A DNA stretch of 13,972 bases, taken from NCBI GenBank assembly GCA_023421395.1, contig JAEZTL010000011.1, forward strand, positions 1-13,972, read 5' to 3'. Origin of the DNA: Bacillota bacterium. GTDB taxonomy: Bacteria > Bacillota > Clostridia > Christensenellales > Aristaeellaceae. The notes beneath the pieces were generated by a model. It ran no database searches and had not been told where the DNA came from. It saw only the letters and a program-made list of their open reading frames with translations. Position numbers and translations under genes: made by a program. Shown piece after piece: positions 7,525 through 13,609 of this stretch. Within the stretch, counting starts at the first letter, position 1. Every line of letters begins with the position of its first letter.

Positions 7525-8382
7525 TCATCCCTTCAGGCCCGTCGTGGCGATGCCTTCGATGAAGTAGCGCTGCAGAAACAAAAATACCACCGTCACCGGC
7601 ACCAGCGAGCACAGCGACGCCGCCATAATCAGGTTGTAGTCCGCGGAATAGGCCTGGATGAAGCGCCGAAGGCCCACCTGAATGGTTTTGCTCAGGTCCG
7701 TGGTCAGGTAGATCAGCGGCCCCATGTAGTCGTTCCAGGTGTTCACGAAGGTGAAGATGGCCAGCGTGGCGATGGCGGGTTTGGAAAGCGGCAGGATGAT
7801 CTTGAGCCAGATGCCGTACTCGCTCAGCCCATCGATCCGCGCGGCTTCGGACAGCTCGCCCGGAATGCCCAGATAGAACTGGCGCATCAGAAATACGCCG
7901 AAGGCGGAAAAGGACTGCAATACCACCAGCGCCCAGATGGTGTCGTAGAGTCCCGCGCCCCGCATCATGATGAACTGCGGCACCATGTACACCTGCCACG
8001 GCACCGCGATGGTGCCGATGTAGGCCAGAAACAGCGCGTCACGGCCCGGGAAGCGCATTTTTGCAAAGGCATAGGCCGCAAACGACGACGTGATGATCTG
8101 CATCAGCGTCACGATGATGGCGACGGCGGTGGTATTCTTGAAATAGGCCAGAAGCGGCACCTTCTCCCAGATGGCCGCGAAGTTTTCAAGGTGAACCGTC
8201 CGGGGAATCCAGCGCATGGGAATGGTGAAGACGTCCGTGCTGGTCTTGAGCGAAGAGGAGACCATCCACACGAAGGGCACCAGCGCCACGGCGGTGAAGA
8301 GCAGCAGCACCGCGTACTTGAAGGCGCCCGCGGCGATCCTGCCCGCGGCCGCGCCGGAATTTTTTACGGGAACAGCGGTCAT
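7525..8382 (-). CDS. Sugar ABC transporter permease, MalG-like (CUT1)
   Basis: A 285-residue inner-membrane permease with about six membrane segments: near 22-42, 84-105, 117-138, 147-168, 204-222 and 257-273. The EAA loop that contacts the ATPase is SEAARIDGLSEYGIWLKIIL (178-197), ending in PLSKP. The C-terminal IEGIATTGLKG is typical of the MalG/carbohydrate permease group. The start is ATG 8382, with AGGAGG (8396-8391) 8 bases upstream; the ATG at 8388 would leave only 2 bases. The upstream permease ends in TAG within this ribosome-binding site (TAGGAGG), and the downstream lyase gene begins next to its TGA. Together with the other permease and the binding protein it forms an importer, most likely for uronic-acid oligosaccharides, judging by the enzymes behind it. 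Confidence 0.95.
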   Translation of the reverse strand: MTAVPVKNSGAAAGRIAAGAFKYAVLLLFTAVALVPFVWMVSSSLKTSTDVFTIPMRWIPRTVHLENFAAIWEKVPLLAYFKNTTAVAIIVTLMQIITSSFAAYAFAKMRFPGRDALFLAYIGTIAVPWQVYMVPQFIMMRGAGLYDTIWALVVLQSFSAFGVFLMRQFYLGIPGELSEAARIDGLSEYGIWLKIILPLSKPAIATLAIFTFVNTWNDYMGPLIYLTTDLSKTIQVGLRRFIQAYSADYNLIMAASLCSLVPVTVVFLFLQRYFIEGIATTGLKG

Positions 8383-8394
8383 GCCCATCGCCTC

Positions 8395-9339
8395 CTACAT
8401 GTAGTTGACCCATTTTTTCTCGGCGCGGAACTGGACGAAGGTGACCAGAAGCACGATCGCCAGCAGCACCATCGACACCGCGCTGGCCACGCCGTACTGC
8501 GCCGATGTGGCGACGGTTTCCGAGCCGAAGCTCAGCTCAAAGATGTAGGTGACGAGCATCTTTGTGGCGCGCCCCGGCCCGCCCTGGGTCATGATGGCGA
8601 CCACGTCGTAGACCTTGAAGCAGGTGATAACCAGCATGATGGACACAAAGAAGGTGGTGGGCGTCAGCATCGGCAGGGTGACCTTCCGGAATTTCTGCCA
8701 GCCGTTCGCACCGTCCACGGTGGCGGCCTCGTAGAGCTCGCCGGGCACGCCCTGCAGCGCAGCCAGGTACATCACCATGTAATAGCCGGCGTTGCGCCAC
8801 ACGCTGACGATGATGATCGCCCAGACGGCCAGTTGCCGGCTGGAAGTCCAGCTCTTGTCCATATGAAAGCCGATGGCATTGAGAATCTGGTTGACCGGGC
8901 CCGTCTTCATCAGCAGGAAATTCCAGCACACACAGATGGCCACCAGCGACGCCACGTAGGGGAAGAAGAATACCGACCGGAAGAAATTGGCGCCCTTCAC
9001 GGCCTTGTTGAGCACCAGCGCCAGCCCCAGCGAAAACGCGATCGTCAGCGGCACGGTAGCCGCCGTGTAAAAGACCGTGTTTCCCAGCGCGACGCCCAGG
9101 TTGCTGTGTGTGAAGCTGAAATCCTTGAAGATGAAGCGGAAATTGTCCAGCCCCGCCCAGGTGATCGACGAGCCGCCGCTCCAGTTGAGGAACGCCAGCA
9201 CGATCGAAAAGATCACCGGGATCATCGTAAAGATGATGAAGCCCAGAAAATTGGGCGCCAGAAACGACCAGGCGACCAGCGTGTTACGCCTTTCCAGCCT
9301 GCTCATCCCGCGGCGCGCGGCCGCTCCGCTCTGTGCCAT
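8395..9339 (-). CDS. Sugar ABC transporter permease, MalF/UgpA-like (CUT1)
   Basis: A 314-residue inner-membrane permease with about six hydrophobic segments, around 23-50, 84-110, 123-144, 170-195, 230-250 and 284-303. The EAA loop is YEAATVDGANGWQKFRKVTL (203-222), followed by PML, and the segment VYDVVAIMTQGGPG (243-256) is characteristic of this permease group. The start at ATG 9339 has AGGAGG (9353-9348) 8 bases upstream. Longer in-frame starts at 9363 and 9405 lie in or before the upstream hairpin and lack a comparable site. It is separated from the binding-protein gene by about 100 bases holding a long stem-loop. It pairs with the MalG-like permease downstream. No ATPase gene lies in the window, so a shared MsmX-type ATPase encoded elsewhere is likely (inference). 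Confidence 0.95.
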   Translation of the reverse strand: MAQSGAAARRGMSRLERRNTLVAWSFLAPNFLGFIIFTMIPVIFSIVLAFLNWSGGSSITWAGLDNFRFIFKDFSFTHSNLGVALGNTVFYTAATVPLTIAFSLGLALVLNKAVKGANFFRSVFFFPYVASLVAICVCWNFLLMKTGPVNQILNAIGFHMDKSWTSSRQLAVWAIIIVSVWRNAGYYMVMYLAALQGVPGELYEAATVDGANGWQKFRKVTLPMLTPTTFFVSIMLVITCFKVYDVVAIMTQGGPGRATKMLVTYIFELSFGSETVATSAQYGVASAVSMVLLAIVLLVTFVQFRAEKKWVNYM

Positions 9340-9364
9340 CTCAAGCACCTCCTGAAAATCCATA

Positions 9365-9426
9365 GGGGGCCGCCCCGGGCCGTCCGTCGCGCAAAGGCGC
9401 GCCAAACGAACGCCGGGGCAGCCCCC
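9365..9426 (-). other. Long stem-loop between binding-protein and permease genes
   Basis: Arms 9365-9378 (GGGGGCCGCCCCGG) and 9413-9426 (CCGGGGCAGCCCCC) pair over 14 bases with one G-U in the RNA. The stem continues, after two unpaired bases, through 9381-9386 with 9407-9412. It begins 12 bases after the binding-protein stop. The following TATGGATTTT is not a clean T run, so I read it as a 3' stabiliser or partial terminator, like the element between malE and malF, that keeps binding-protein mRNA in excess over permease mRNA. Confidence 0.75.
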
Positions 9427-9438
9427 GTTGGCTGTGGA

Positions 9439-10692
9439 TTACTTCTTGATGAACTCGGCGGCGCGCGCTTCCATCTCCGCGATGCCTTCATCGATGGACA
9501 GCTCGCGGGTCATGATCAGCGTGTGCTCCTCATTGACGACGGTCTTGATCTCGTTTACGCCCTCGCCGATGGGCCACTCCAGCGCGATGGAGGTGGGCAG
9601 CAGCGCTGCCAGGCTGTTCTCATCGGCGGGGAAGCCGTCAGCGGCGGCCATTACGGCGGCCACATCCTGGCTCACATAGGCGGGACGGGTGCCGGTGGCG
9701 GCGATGGCCTTGGCGCCCTCCTCGGAGCATACCCAGGCGATGAACTTCCAGGCGGCGTCAGGGTTGGCGGACTTGGCGTTGATGGCCAGGCCCGTGGGGG
9801 AGCCGAAGGAGGAGCCGGCCGGCACGCCCTCGAGGTGCGGCGCGGACACGATGCCCCAGTCAAAATCGGCGGTGCCGTCTTTCATGTAGCCGATCAGCGT
9901 GGAGGCGAACCAGTAGCCCATGGGCATCATGGCGATGTTGCCCTGCGCGAAGGCGCCGGAGTAATGGAGGTTGGCGGCCTTGATCTCGTCATAGGTCATG
10001 CAGGCGCCCGCGTCCTCCAGGTCATGGTTGAGCTGGTAGAAGTACTTGAGGTCGGAATATTCGCCGTCGGCCAGCGTGTTTACGCCGTCGCATACCGCCC
10101 AGTTGACCACCGCGCTCAGCCAGGTGTGGTAGTGGGTGCCGTACACGCCGTCGCCGGTCAGTTTGAGGGCCAGGTCCTTATACTGGTCCCAGGTCATGTC
10201 GTTGGTGGGATAGGCAACGCCAGCCTTGTCAAAGAGCGTCTTATTGTAGTAAAGCACCCAGAAGTCGGCCCGGAAGGGAAGCGCATAGGAATCCTCGGTA
10301 CCCAGCTTGACGTAGCACTTGTCCATGCCGGCGTACTTGGTCATGTCGTAGGATTCGGCGGCGATCCTGTCCGTCAGGCTGACGACGAAGCCTTCCTTCG
10401 CCCAGTTCTGAAGGTCGGACAGTTCCTTCACACAGAACACATCCGTGGCATCCCCGCCGGAGAGCATCGTGGAAGCCTTGATGTTGTAGTCCTGTGAGGC
10501 CAGATCCACCCACTCAATGGTGACGCCGGGATTGACGGCTTCATATCCGGCCTTGATGGCCCCGTAGTAAGGGGTCTTGCTCAGGTCCCAGCAGGCGACC
10601 TTCAGGGTGACGGCGCTCTCAGCCACCGCCGTGGGCGACAGGGCGGCGACCACCAAAAGAACCATCATCATGAGTGCGAGCAGCTTTTTCAC
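9439..10692 (-). CDS. Extracellular sugar-binding protein of the ABC importer (SBP family 1)
   Basis: A 417-residue periplasmic-binding-protein-like receptor that captures the oligosaccharide for the two permeases. It has a Sec signal: MKK, a hydrophobic core (4-19), and the AxA site AVA (22-24) before Glu25. There is no cysteine lipobox, which is unusual for a monoderm Firmicute. Family landmarks include YYGAIKAGYEAVNPGVTIEW (42-61), FRADFWVLYYNKTLFDKAGV (140-159) and WKFIAWVCSEEGAKAIAATG (a 20-residue run in the C-terminal half). The start codon is GTG (10692-10690), with AAGGAGG (10708-10702) 9 bases upstream; no nearby ATG fits. It is the first gene of the operon, read from the promoter at 10786-10814 with a leader of about 87 bases. 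The ligand cannot be read from the sequence; the downstream enzymes suggest a uronic-acid oligosaccharide. Confidence 0.95.
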   Translation of the reverse strand: MKKLLALMMMVLLVVAALSPTAVAESAVTLKVACWDLSKTPYYGAIKAGYEAVNPGVTIEWVDLASQDYNIKASTMLSGGDATDVFCVKELSDLQNWAKEGFVVSLTDRIAAESYDMTKYAGMDKCYVKLGTEDSYALPFRADFWVLYYNKTLFDKAGVAYPTNDMTWDQYKDLALKLTGDGVYGTHYHTWLSAVVNWAVCDGVNTLADGEYSDLKYFYQLNHDLEDAGACMTYDEIKAANLHYSGAFAQGNIAMMPMGYWFASTLIGYMKDGTADFDWGIVSAPHLEGVPAGSSFGSPTGLAINAKSANPDAAWKFIAWVCSEEGAKAIAATGTRPAYVSQDVAAVMAAADGFPADENSLAALLPTSIALEWPIGEGVNEIKTVVNEEHTLIMTRELSIDEGIAEMEARAAEFIKK

Positions 10693-10721
10693 GACAGGTA
10701 CCCTCCTTATTCTATGTGTCC

Positions 10722-10737
10722 CGGACGTTCCCGTCCG
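10722..10737 (-). other. 5' leader hairpin upstream of the binding-protein gene
   Basis: On the minus strand CGGACG (10737-10732) and CGTCCG (10727-10722) form a perfect 6-bp stem closed by GGAA, a GNRA-type tetraloop. It lies 13 bases before the ribosome-binding site in the operon's leader. It may stabilise the 5' end of the mRNA or affect initiation. It is too small to be a riboswitch. Confidence 0.5.
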
Positions 10738-10761
10738 TCGGGCGCGATTGGCGGGCCGCCG

Positions 10762-10781
10762 TTATGAAACCCATTTCACAA
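10762..10781. promoter_or_regulatory. Operator-like palindrome over the operon transcription start
   Basis: The 20-base sequence TTATGAAACCCATTTCACAA is an imperfect palindrome (7 of 10 positions per arm). It lies just downstream of the operon -10 box and covers the expected start point near 10779. Its left arm shares ATGAAACC, in the same register, with the palindrome at 10922-10941. This is what a repressor site for the divergent LacI-family gene would look like. Binding is inference. Confidence 0.55.
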
Positions 10782-10785
10782 TCCG

Positions 10786-10814
10786 ATTATATCCTCAGGT
10801 ATTTTCTTTGTCAA
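10786..10814 (-). promoter_or_regulatory. Consensus sigma-A promoter of the catabolic operon
   Basis: On the minus strand TTGACA (10814-10809), a 17-base spacer and TATAAT (10791-10786) match the housekeeping promoter consensus at all twelve positions. The predicted start is near 10779, giving a leader of about 87 bases before the GTG of the binding-protein gene. Such a strong promoter implies control by repression, consistent with the palindrome at 10762-10781. Confidence 0.88.
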
Positions 10815-10847
10815 TATATTTAACAAGCGTTTTTGTGAAATATATTG
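10812..10847. promoter_or_regulatory. 36-bp AT-rich dyad overlapping the operon -35 box
   Basis: Two 18-base half-sites, CAATATATTTAACAAGCG (10812-10829) and the complement of 10830-10847, match at 14 of 18 positions, including ten in a row at the outer ends. The dyad reaches from about -33 to -68 relative to the predicted start. A further partial copy, GCAATATA, lies at 10863-10870. The size and spacing suggest a protein-binding site, but its partner is unknown and the AT-richness raises the chance of coincidental symmetry. Confidence 0.5.
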
Positions 10848-10921
10848 CGCGGAATATTTAGTGCAATATAGACAATAAAATAGAACATATCTAAAATTTA
10901 AATTAACGAGAACGCGGAGAT

Positions 10922-10941
10922 CAATGAAACCGGTAACATTG
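10922..10941. promoter_or_regulatory. Operator-like palindrome at the regulator's promoter
   Basis: CAATGAAACCGGTAACATTG is a 20-base palindrome matching at 8 of 10 positions per arm, with the central CG typical of LacI-family operators. It overlaps the -35 box of the regulator gene (10939-10944) and shares ATGAAACC with the palindrome at 10762-10781. The centres are exactly 160 bp apart. Autoregulation is the likely meaning (inference). Confidence 0.6.
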
Positions 10942-10967
10942 AAAAGGGCGCGGAAATGTGCTATACT
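10939..10967 (+). promoter_or_regulatory. Extended -10 promoter of the LacI-family regulator
   Basis: TTGAAA (10939-10944), a 17-base spacer and TATACT (10962-10967) with TG one base upstream (10959-10960) make a good sigma-A promoter. The expected start near 10974 leaves a leader of about 25 bases and excludes the in-frame ATG at 10924 as translation start. Confidence 0.82.
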
Positions 10968-10998
10968 GGTCGTATTCTGGATGCGCGGAGGCGGCGGC

Positions 10999-12048
10999 AT
11001 GGACACCGAGCGGATCACCATCTACGACATCGCCAGGGAGGCCGGCGTATCTCCCACCACGGTATCCCGGGTGATGATGGGGCGCTCCAACGTCAGCGCC
11101 GGGACGAGGGAAAAGGTGCAGCGGGTGGTGGACAAGCATCAGTTTACCCCCAGCTCCATCGCCCAGGGACTGCTCAAAAAACGAACGCAGACACTGGGCT
11201 TTATCCTGCCGGGGGTGACCCACCCCTATTACGCGGAGATGTTCACCGGCGCCTATGACGAGGCTGCGCGCCTCGGCTATGCGCTGATTTTGTTTCGCCT
11301 GGCGCAAAACGAGCAGTTCAGCCAGGAATTCATGAACCAGATCGCCGGCAGGCGGCTGGACGGCATGATTCTCTCCGGCGGTGTGGTGGAGTCCACGCCC
11401 AACGCGCGGCTGATTCCCATGCTGCAGGCGCTCCGGCGTACCATGCCCATCGTGACGATCTGCCCGCCGCTCATGGGGCTTGACTCCATCAACATCTACA
11501 GCGACCTGTCCGCCAGCGTGCGCCAGTCGCTTCGGCATCTTTACAACCTGGGTCACCGGCGCATCGCCTTTCTGGGCGGCTCCTACGAGAGCCGAAGCGC
11601 CGGAGAGCGTGAGCTGGGCTTTTTGGATGAAATGAAAAAGCTAAGCCTGCCCACCGTATACCGGCACGAGGCGGGACATACCCCCGAGGCGGGACAACTG
11701 GGCGTGCTGAAGCTGTTCGCGCCTGCGCCCGGGCGCGGGCGCCCTACCGCGCTCATCTGCATCAACGACCTGGTGGCGTTGGGCGCGCTGCGCCAGCTGC
11801 GGGATATGAAGCTTCGTGTGCCGGAGGATGTGGCCGTCATCGGCTGCGACAACCAGTTTTTCGCCGCGTACACTACGCCGCCGCTGACCACCGTGGACCT
11901 GCACCCGGCGGAACACGGCGCGGTGGCCGTGCAGCAGCTGGTCAACGCCTCGGCCAGCGAGCCGGTGGCCTTTTCTCAGTTGCGCCCCGCCACGCTGATC
12001 ATCCGTGAATCCTGCGGGGCTTCGCTGGTCGCGCGTTCCTTTGACTAG
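10999..12048 (+). CDS. LacI-family transcriptional regulator of the divergent operon
   Basis: A 349-residue DNA-binding regulator. The helix-turn-helix is ITIYDIAREAGVSPTTVSRV (6-25). The hinge helix PSSIAQGLLKKRTQ (51-64) has Leu58/Leu59 where the family uses a leucine to open the central base step of the operator. The effector domain starts LGFILPGVTHPYYAEM (66-81) and ends with IGCDNQFFAAYTTPPLTTVD (281-300), which is normal for the family. The start is ATG 10999, with GGAGG 7 bases upstream. ATG at 10981 would not have this site, and ATG at 10924 precedes the promoter. It is divergent from the nine-gene operon and most likely represses it and itself through the palindromes at 10762-10781 and 10922-10941. 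The inducer is probably an intermediate of the pathway; which one is unknown. Confidence 0.93.
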   Translation: MDTERITIYDIAREAGVSPTTVSRVMMGRSNVSAGTREKVQRVVDKHQFTPSSIAQGLLKKRTQTLGFILPGVTHPYYAEMFTGAYDEAARLGYALILFRLAQNEQFSQEFMNQIAGRRLDGMILSGGVVESTPNARLIPMLQALRRTMPIVTICPPLMGLDSINIYSDLSASVRQSLRHLYNLGHRRIAFLGGSYESRSAGERELGFLDEMKKLSLPTVYRHEAGHTPEAGQLGVLKLFAPAPGRGRPTALICINDLVALGALRQLRDMKLRVPEDVAVIGCDNQFFAAYTTPPLTTVDLHPAEHGAVAVQQLVNASASEPVAFSQLRPATLIIRESCGASLVARSFD

Positions 12049-12700
12049 ACGACGGAAAGCCGCTCACTTGGAGCCGTGCCTGTCCCCGAAGGATAAATTC
12101 GTGGCGTCGAGCAGACTTGGAGGTTCTTGGCGCGATGGGGAAAGCGCGGCGAGGGCTGGAAATTCTGCCGATTTCCCGGCGTTTGCTTGCGAAGGCCGGG
12201 ATCTTCGACACCGGTATGCGGGCTTGCGGCGAAAATATATTTTGCGGCAAGGGCCGCCGGAAACGGCTGGGGCCTTTCGGGCCTTTTGACGGGCAATGCC
12301 GCCCCGCCGGGGTCGGACTTTTCCGTGCGTCGCGACAGCGACTGAGCGGGCATGCTCTTTGAGCGGGAGTGCGCCTTTTTCTCGGAAGAGCACCGCATCC
12401 ATATCCTGGGAATGGGCGCGGGGCCGGCGGCATGGACGTCATTGGCGTGGCGCTGAGCGAAGCGCGCCGGAGGTTCTGCTGCTTCGCGCGTCTGGGCGGG
12501 GATGGGGATCGGGAATCCGTGTCCGGGCGGGAAGGCGCGGCGGTATTCCGCCGATCCCATCGCGGGACGGCTGACAAAGGGCGGCGTTACGGGTAACCTT
12601 TCAAAATATGGTTCGCGCCGGGAGGCCGAAGAGGAATTGCGCCCGGTCATCGCGAATGAATACGCAACGAGACAAACCGAGCGGAAGGAAGGGTCAAACC
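12049..12700. other. Non-coding stretch with several inverted repeats
   Basis: I see no convincing gene here. The open frames on both strands are short, rich in Arg, Pro, Ser and Gly, without ribosome-binding sites or recognisable motifs. Instead there are inverted repeats. TCCCGGC (12174-12180) pairs with 12195-12201. CTTGC and GCAAG flank the perfect palindrome AAAATATATTTT within 12223-12251. GCTCTT (12354-12359) pairs with 12386-12391. GGGATCGG (12505-12512) pairs with 12551-12558. CGGCGG pairs with CCGCCG over a four-base loop at 12538-12553. It may be a degenerate or dispersed intergenic element, or may hold a small RNA. The final bases carry the ribosome-binding site of the next gene (12685-12693). 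Confidence 0.5.
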
Positions 12701-13150
12701 ATGATTCTGGATCAATGGAACAATCTCGGTCGCTACGCGGGATTGGGTAAAAACTTTGAAACCGCCGTAAAATTTCTGCTGGAGCGGGGAATGGGTTCCT
12801 TCGCCCCGGGCAAGGAGGCCGTCGACGGCGAGCGGGTGTACGTTTCCGTGCGCGAAGCCGATCTCTCCTTGAAGCCGGAGCGCTGGGAATCCCACAGGCG
12901 CTATGCGGACATCCAGATCCTGCTCTCGGGCGGCGAGGCGATTCTCTACGCGCCCGAGCCGGGCGAACCGGCCGGCGACTACAACGGAGAGAAGGACGTG
13001 GAATACTTCGGGAGCGTCGCCGGCCTCCGCTGCGCGCTCAAGCCGGGGGATTTCATGGTCTTCCTGCCCGGCGAGCCCCATGCCCCGGACCGCCCCGAAG
13101 GGCCGGAAGGCTATTCCAAAAAGATGGTCGTCAAGGTGCTGATGGCGTAG
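12701..13150 (+). CDS. YhcH/YjgK/YiaL (DUF386) family protein, likely sugar anomerase
   Basis: A 149-residue cytoplasmic cupin-like protein of the family that includes EbgC and NanQ (YhcH). NanQ is known to speed anomer interconversion of sialic acid. Family landmarks are WESHRRYADIQILLSGGEAI (62-81) with His65, LKPGDFMVFLPGEPHAPD (113-130) with His127, and KKMVVKVLM (140-148). The length is normal for the family. ATG 12701 has AAGGAAGGG (12685-12693) 7 bases upstream. It lies on the plus strand about 650 bases after the regulator, so it is not part of the divergent operon. Members of this family often occur in loci for acidic sugars, so a role on a uronic-acid or keto-sugar intermediate here is plausible but inferred. 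Confidence 0.88.
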   Translation: MILDQWNNLGRYAGLGKNFETAVKFLLERGMGSFAPGKEAVDGERVYVSVREADLSLKPERWESHRRYADIQILLSGGEAILYAPEPGEPAGDYNGEKDVEYFGSVAGLRCALKPGDFMVFLPGEPHAPDRPEGPEGYSKKMVVKVLMA

Positions 13151-13246
13151 AGCCTCGAAAGCGCCGCCGCGCCCGCGTGGACAGGCCCCGAACGGGGTAT
13201 CATCAAAGCGAAGACCCGGGCGAACCGGCGCGAGGGGGGTGCGGCC

Positions 13247-13609
13247 ATGTCCGTCGGAATCAAGAGGATCTACGAAAACGCCTCGGAGGACGATGGCGCG
13301 CGCTTTTTGGTCGACCGGCTGTGGCCCCGCGGCGTCTCCAAAGCGCGCGCGCAGCTTGACGGCTGGCTGAAGGATGCGGCCCCGAGTCCCGCGCTGTGCG
13401 CGTGGTTCGCCCACAAGCCGGAAAACTTCGAGACCTTCTCCGGCCAGTACCGGCGGGAACTGGAAACCGACGCCGCAAAGCAGGCCGCCGTCCGGCGCAT
13501 CCTGGATGCCGCGGCGGCGGGACGGGTAACGCTTGTGTATGCCGCCAGGGACGAGCGGATCAACCACGCGGCGGTGCTTTTAACGTATTTGCTGGAAAAG
13601 GCGGGCTGA
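13247..13609 (+). CDS. DUF488 family protein (YeaO-like)
   Basis: A 120-residue cytoplasmic protein of the DUF488 family, function not established. Recognised by GARFLVDRLWPRGVSKARA (17-35, core VDRLWPRG at 22-29), LDGWLKDAAPSPALCAWFAH (37-56) and VTLVYAARDERINHAAVLL (94-112). The length is typical. ATG 13247 follows GAGGGGGG (13232-13239) at 7 bases. It starts about 96 bases after the YhcH-like gene; no terminator with a T run lies between, so the two could share a transcript. Nothing links it to uronate breakdown, and it may be an unrelated neighbour. Confidence 0.88.
   Translation: MSVGIKRIYENASEDDGARFLVDRLWPRGVSKARAQLDGWLKDAAPSPALCAWFAHKPENFETFSGQYRRELETDAAKQAAVRRILDAAAAGRVTLVYAARDERINHAAVLLTYLLEKAG

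Noticed and set aside
5642..7567. Long plus-strand open frame opposite the lyase gene
   Set aside because: Same reason: mirror of a well-supported gene, no ribosome-binding site, no recognisable domain.
7523..7999. N-terminal extension of the lyase reading frame
   Set aside because: The extension overlaps the MalG-like permease out of frame and is Arg/His/Gly-rich; the enzyme domain starts at the ATGs at 7522-7528, next to a ribosome-binding site.
8191..10497. Very long plus-strand open frame opposite the binding-protein and permease genes
   Set aside because: It is antisense to three clearly recognisable genes; its translation is rich in His, Arg, Gly and Val without motifs, as expected for the opposite strand of GC-rich coding DNA.
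10820..10839. CcpA-type catabolite (cre) site around AAGCGTTT
   Set aside because: Only the core resembles the cre pattern; the flanking TG and CA positions do not match. The symmetry is better described as part of the 36-bp dyad.
10924..10998. Longer start for the LacI-family gene
   Set aside because: It would begin upstream of the -10 box at 10962-10967; ATG 10999 has GGAGG at 7 bases and leads directly into the helix-turn-helix.
12369..12596. Small plus-strand open frame in the gap after the regulator
   Set aside because: No ribosome-binding site, Arg-rich composition, and overlapping frames of equal quality on both strands.
13178..13201. Promoter before the DUF488 gene (TGGACA / TATCAT)
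   Set aside because: The spacer is only 14 bases, too short for a sigma-A promoter, and CCCC/GGGG symmetry lies between the boxes.
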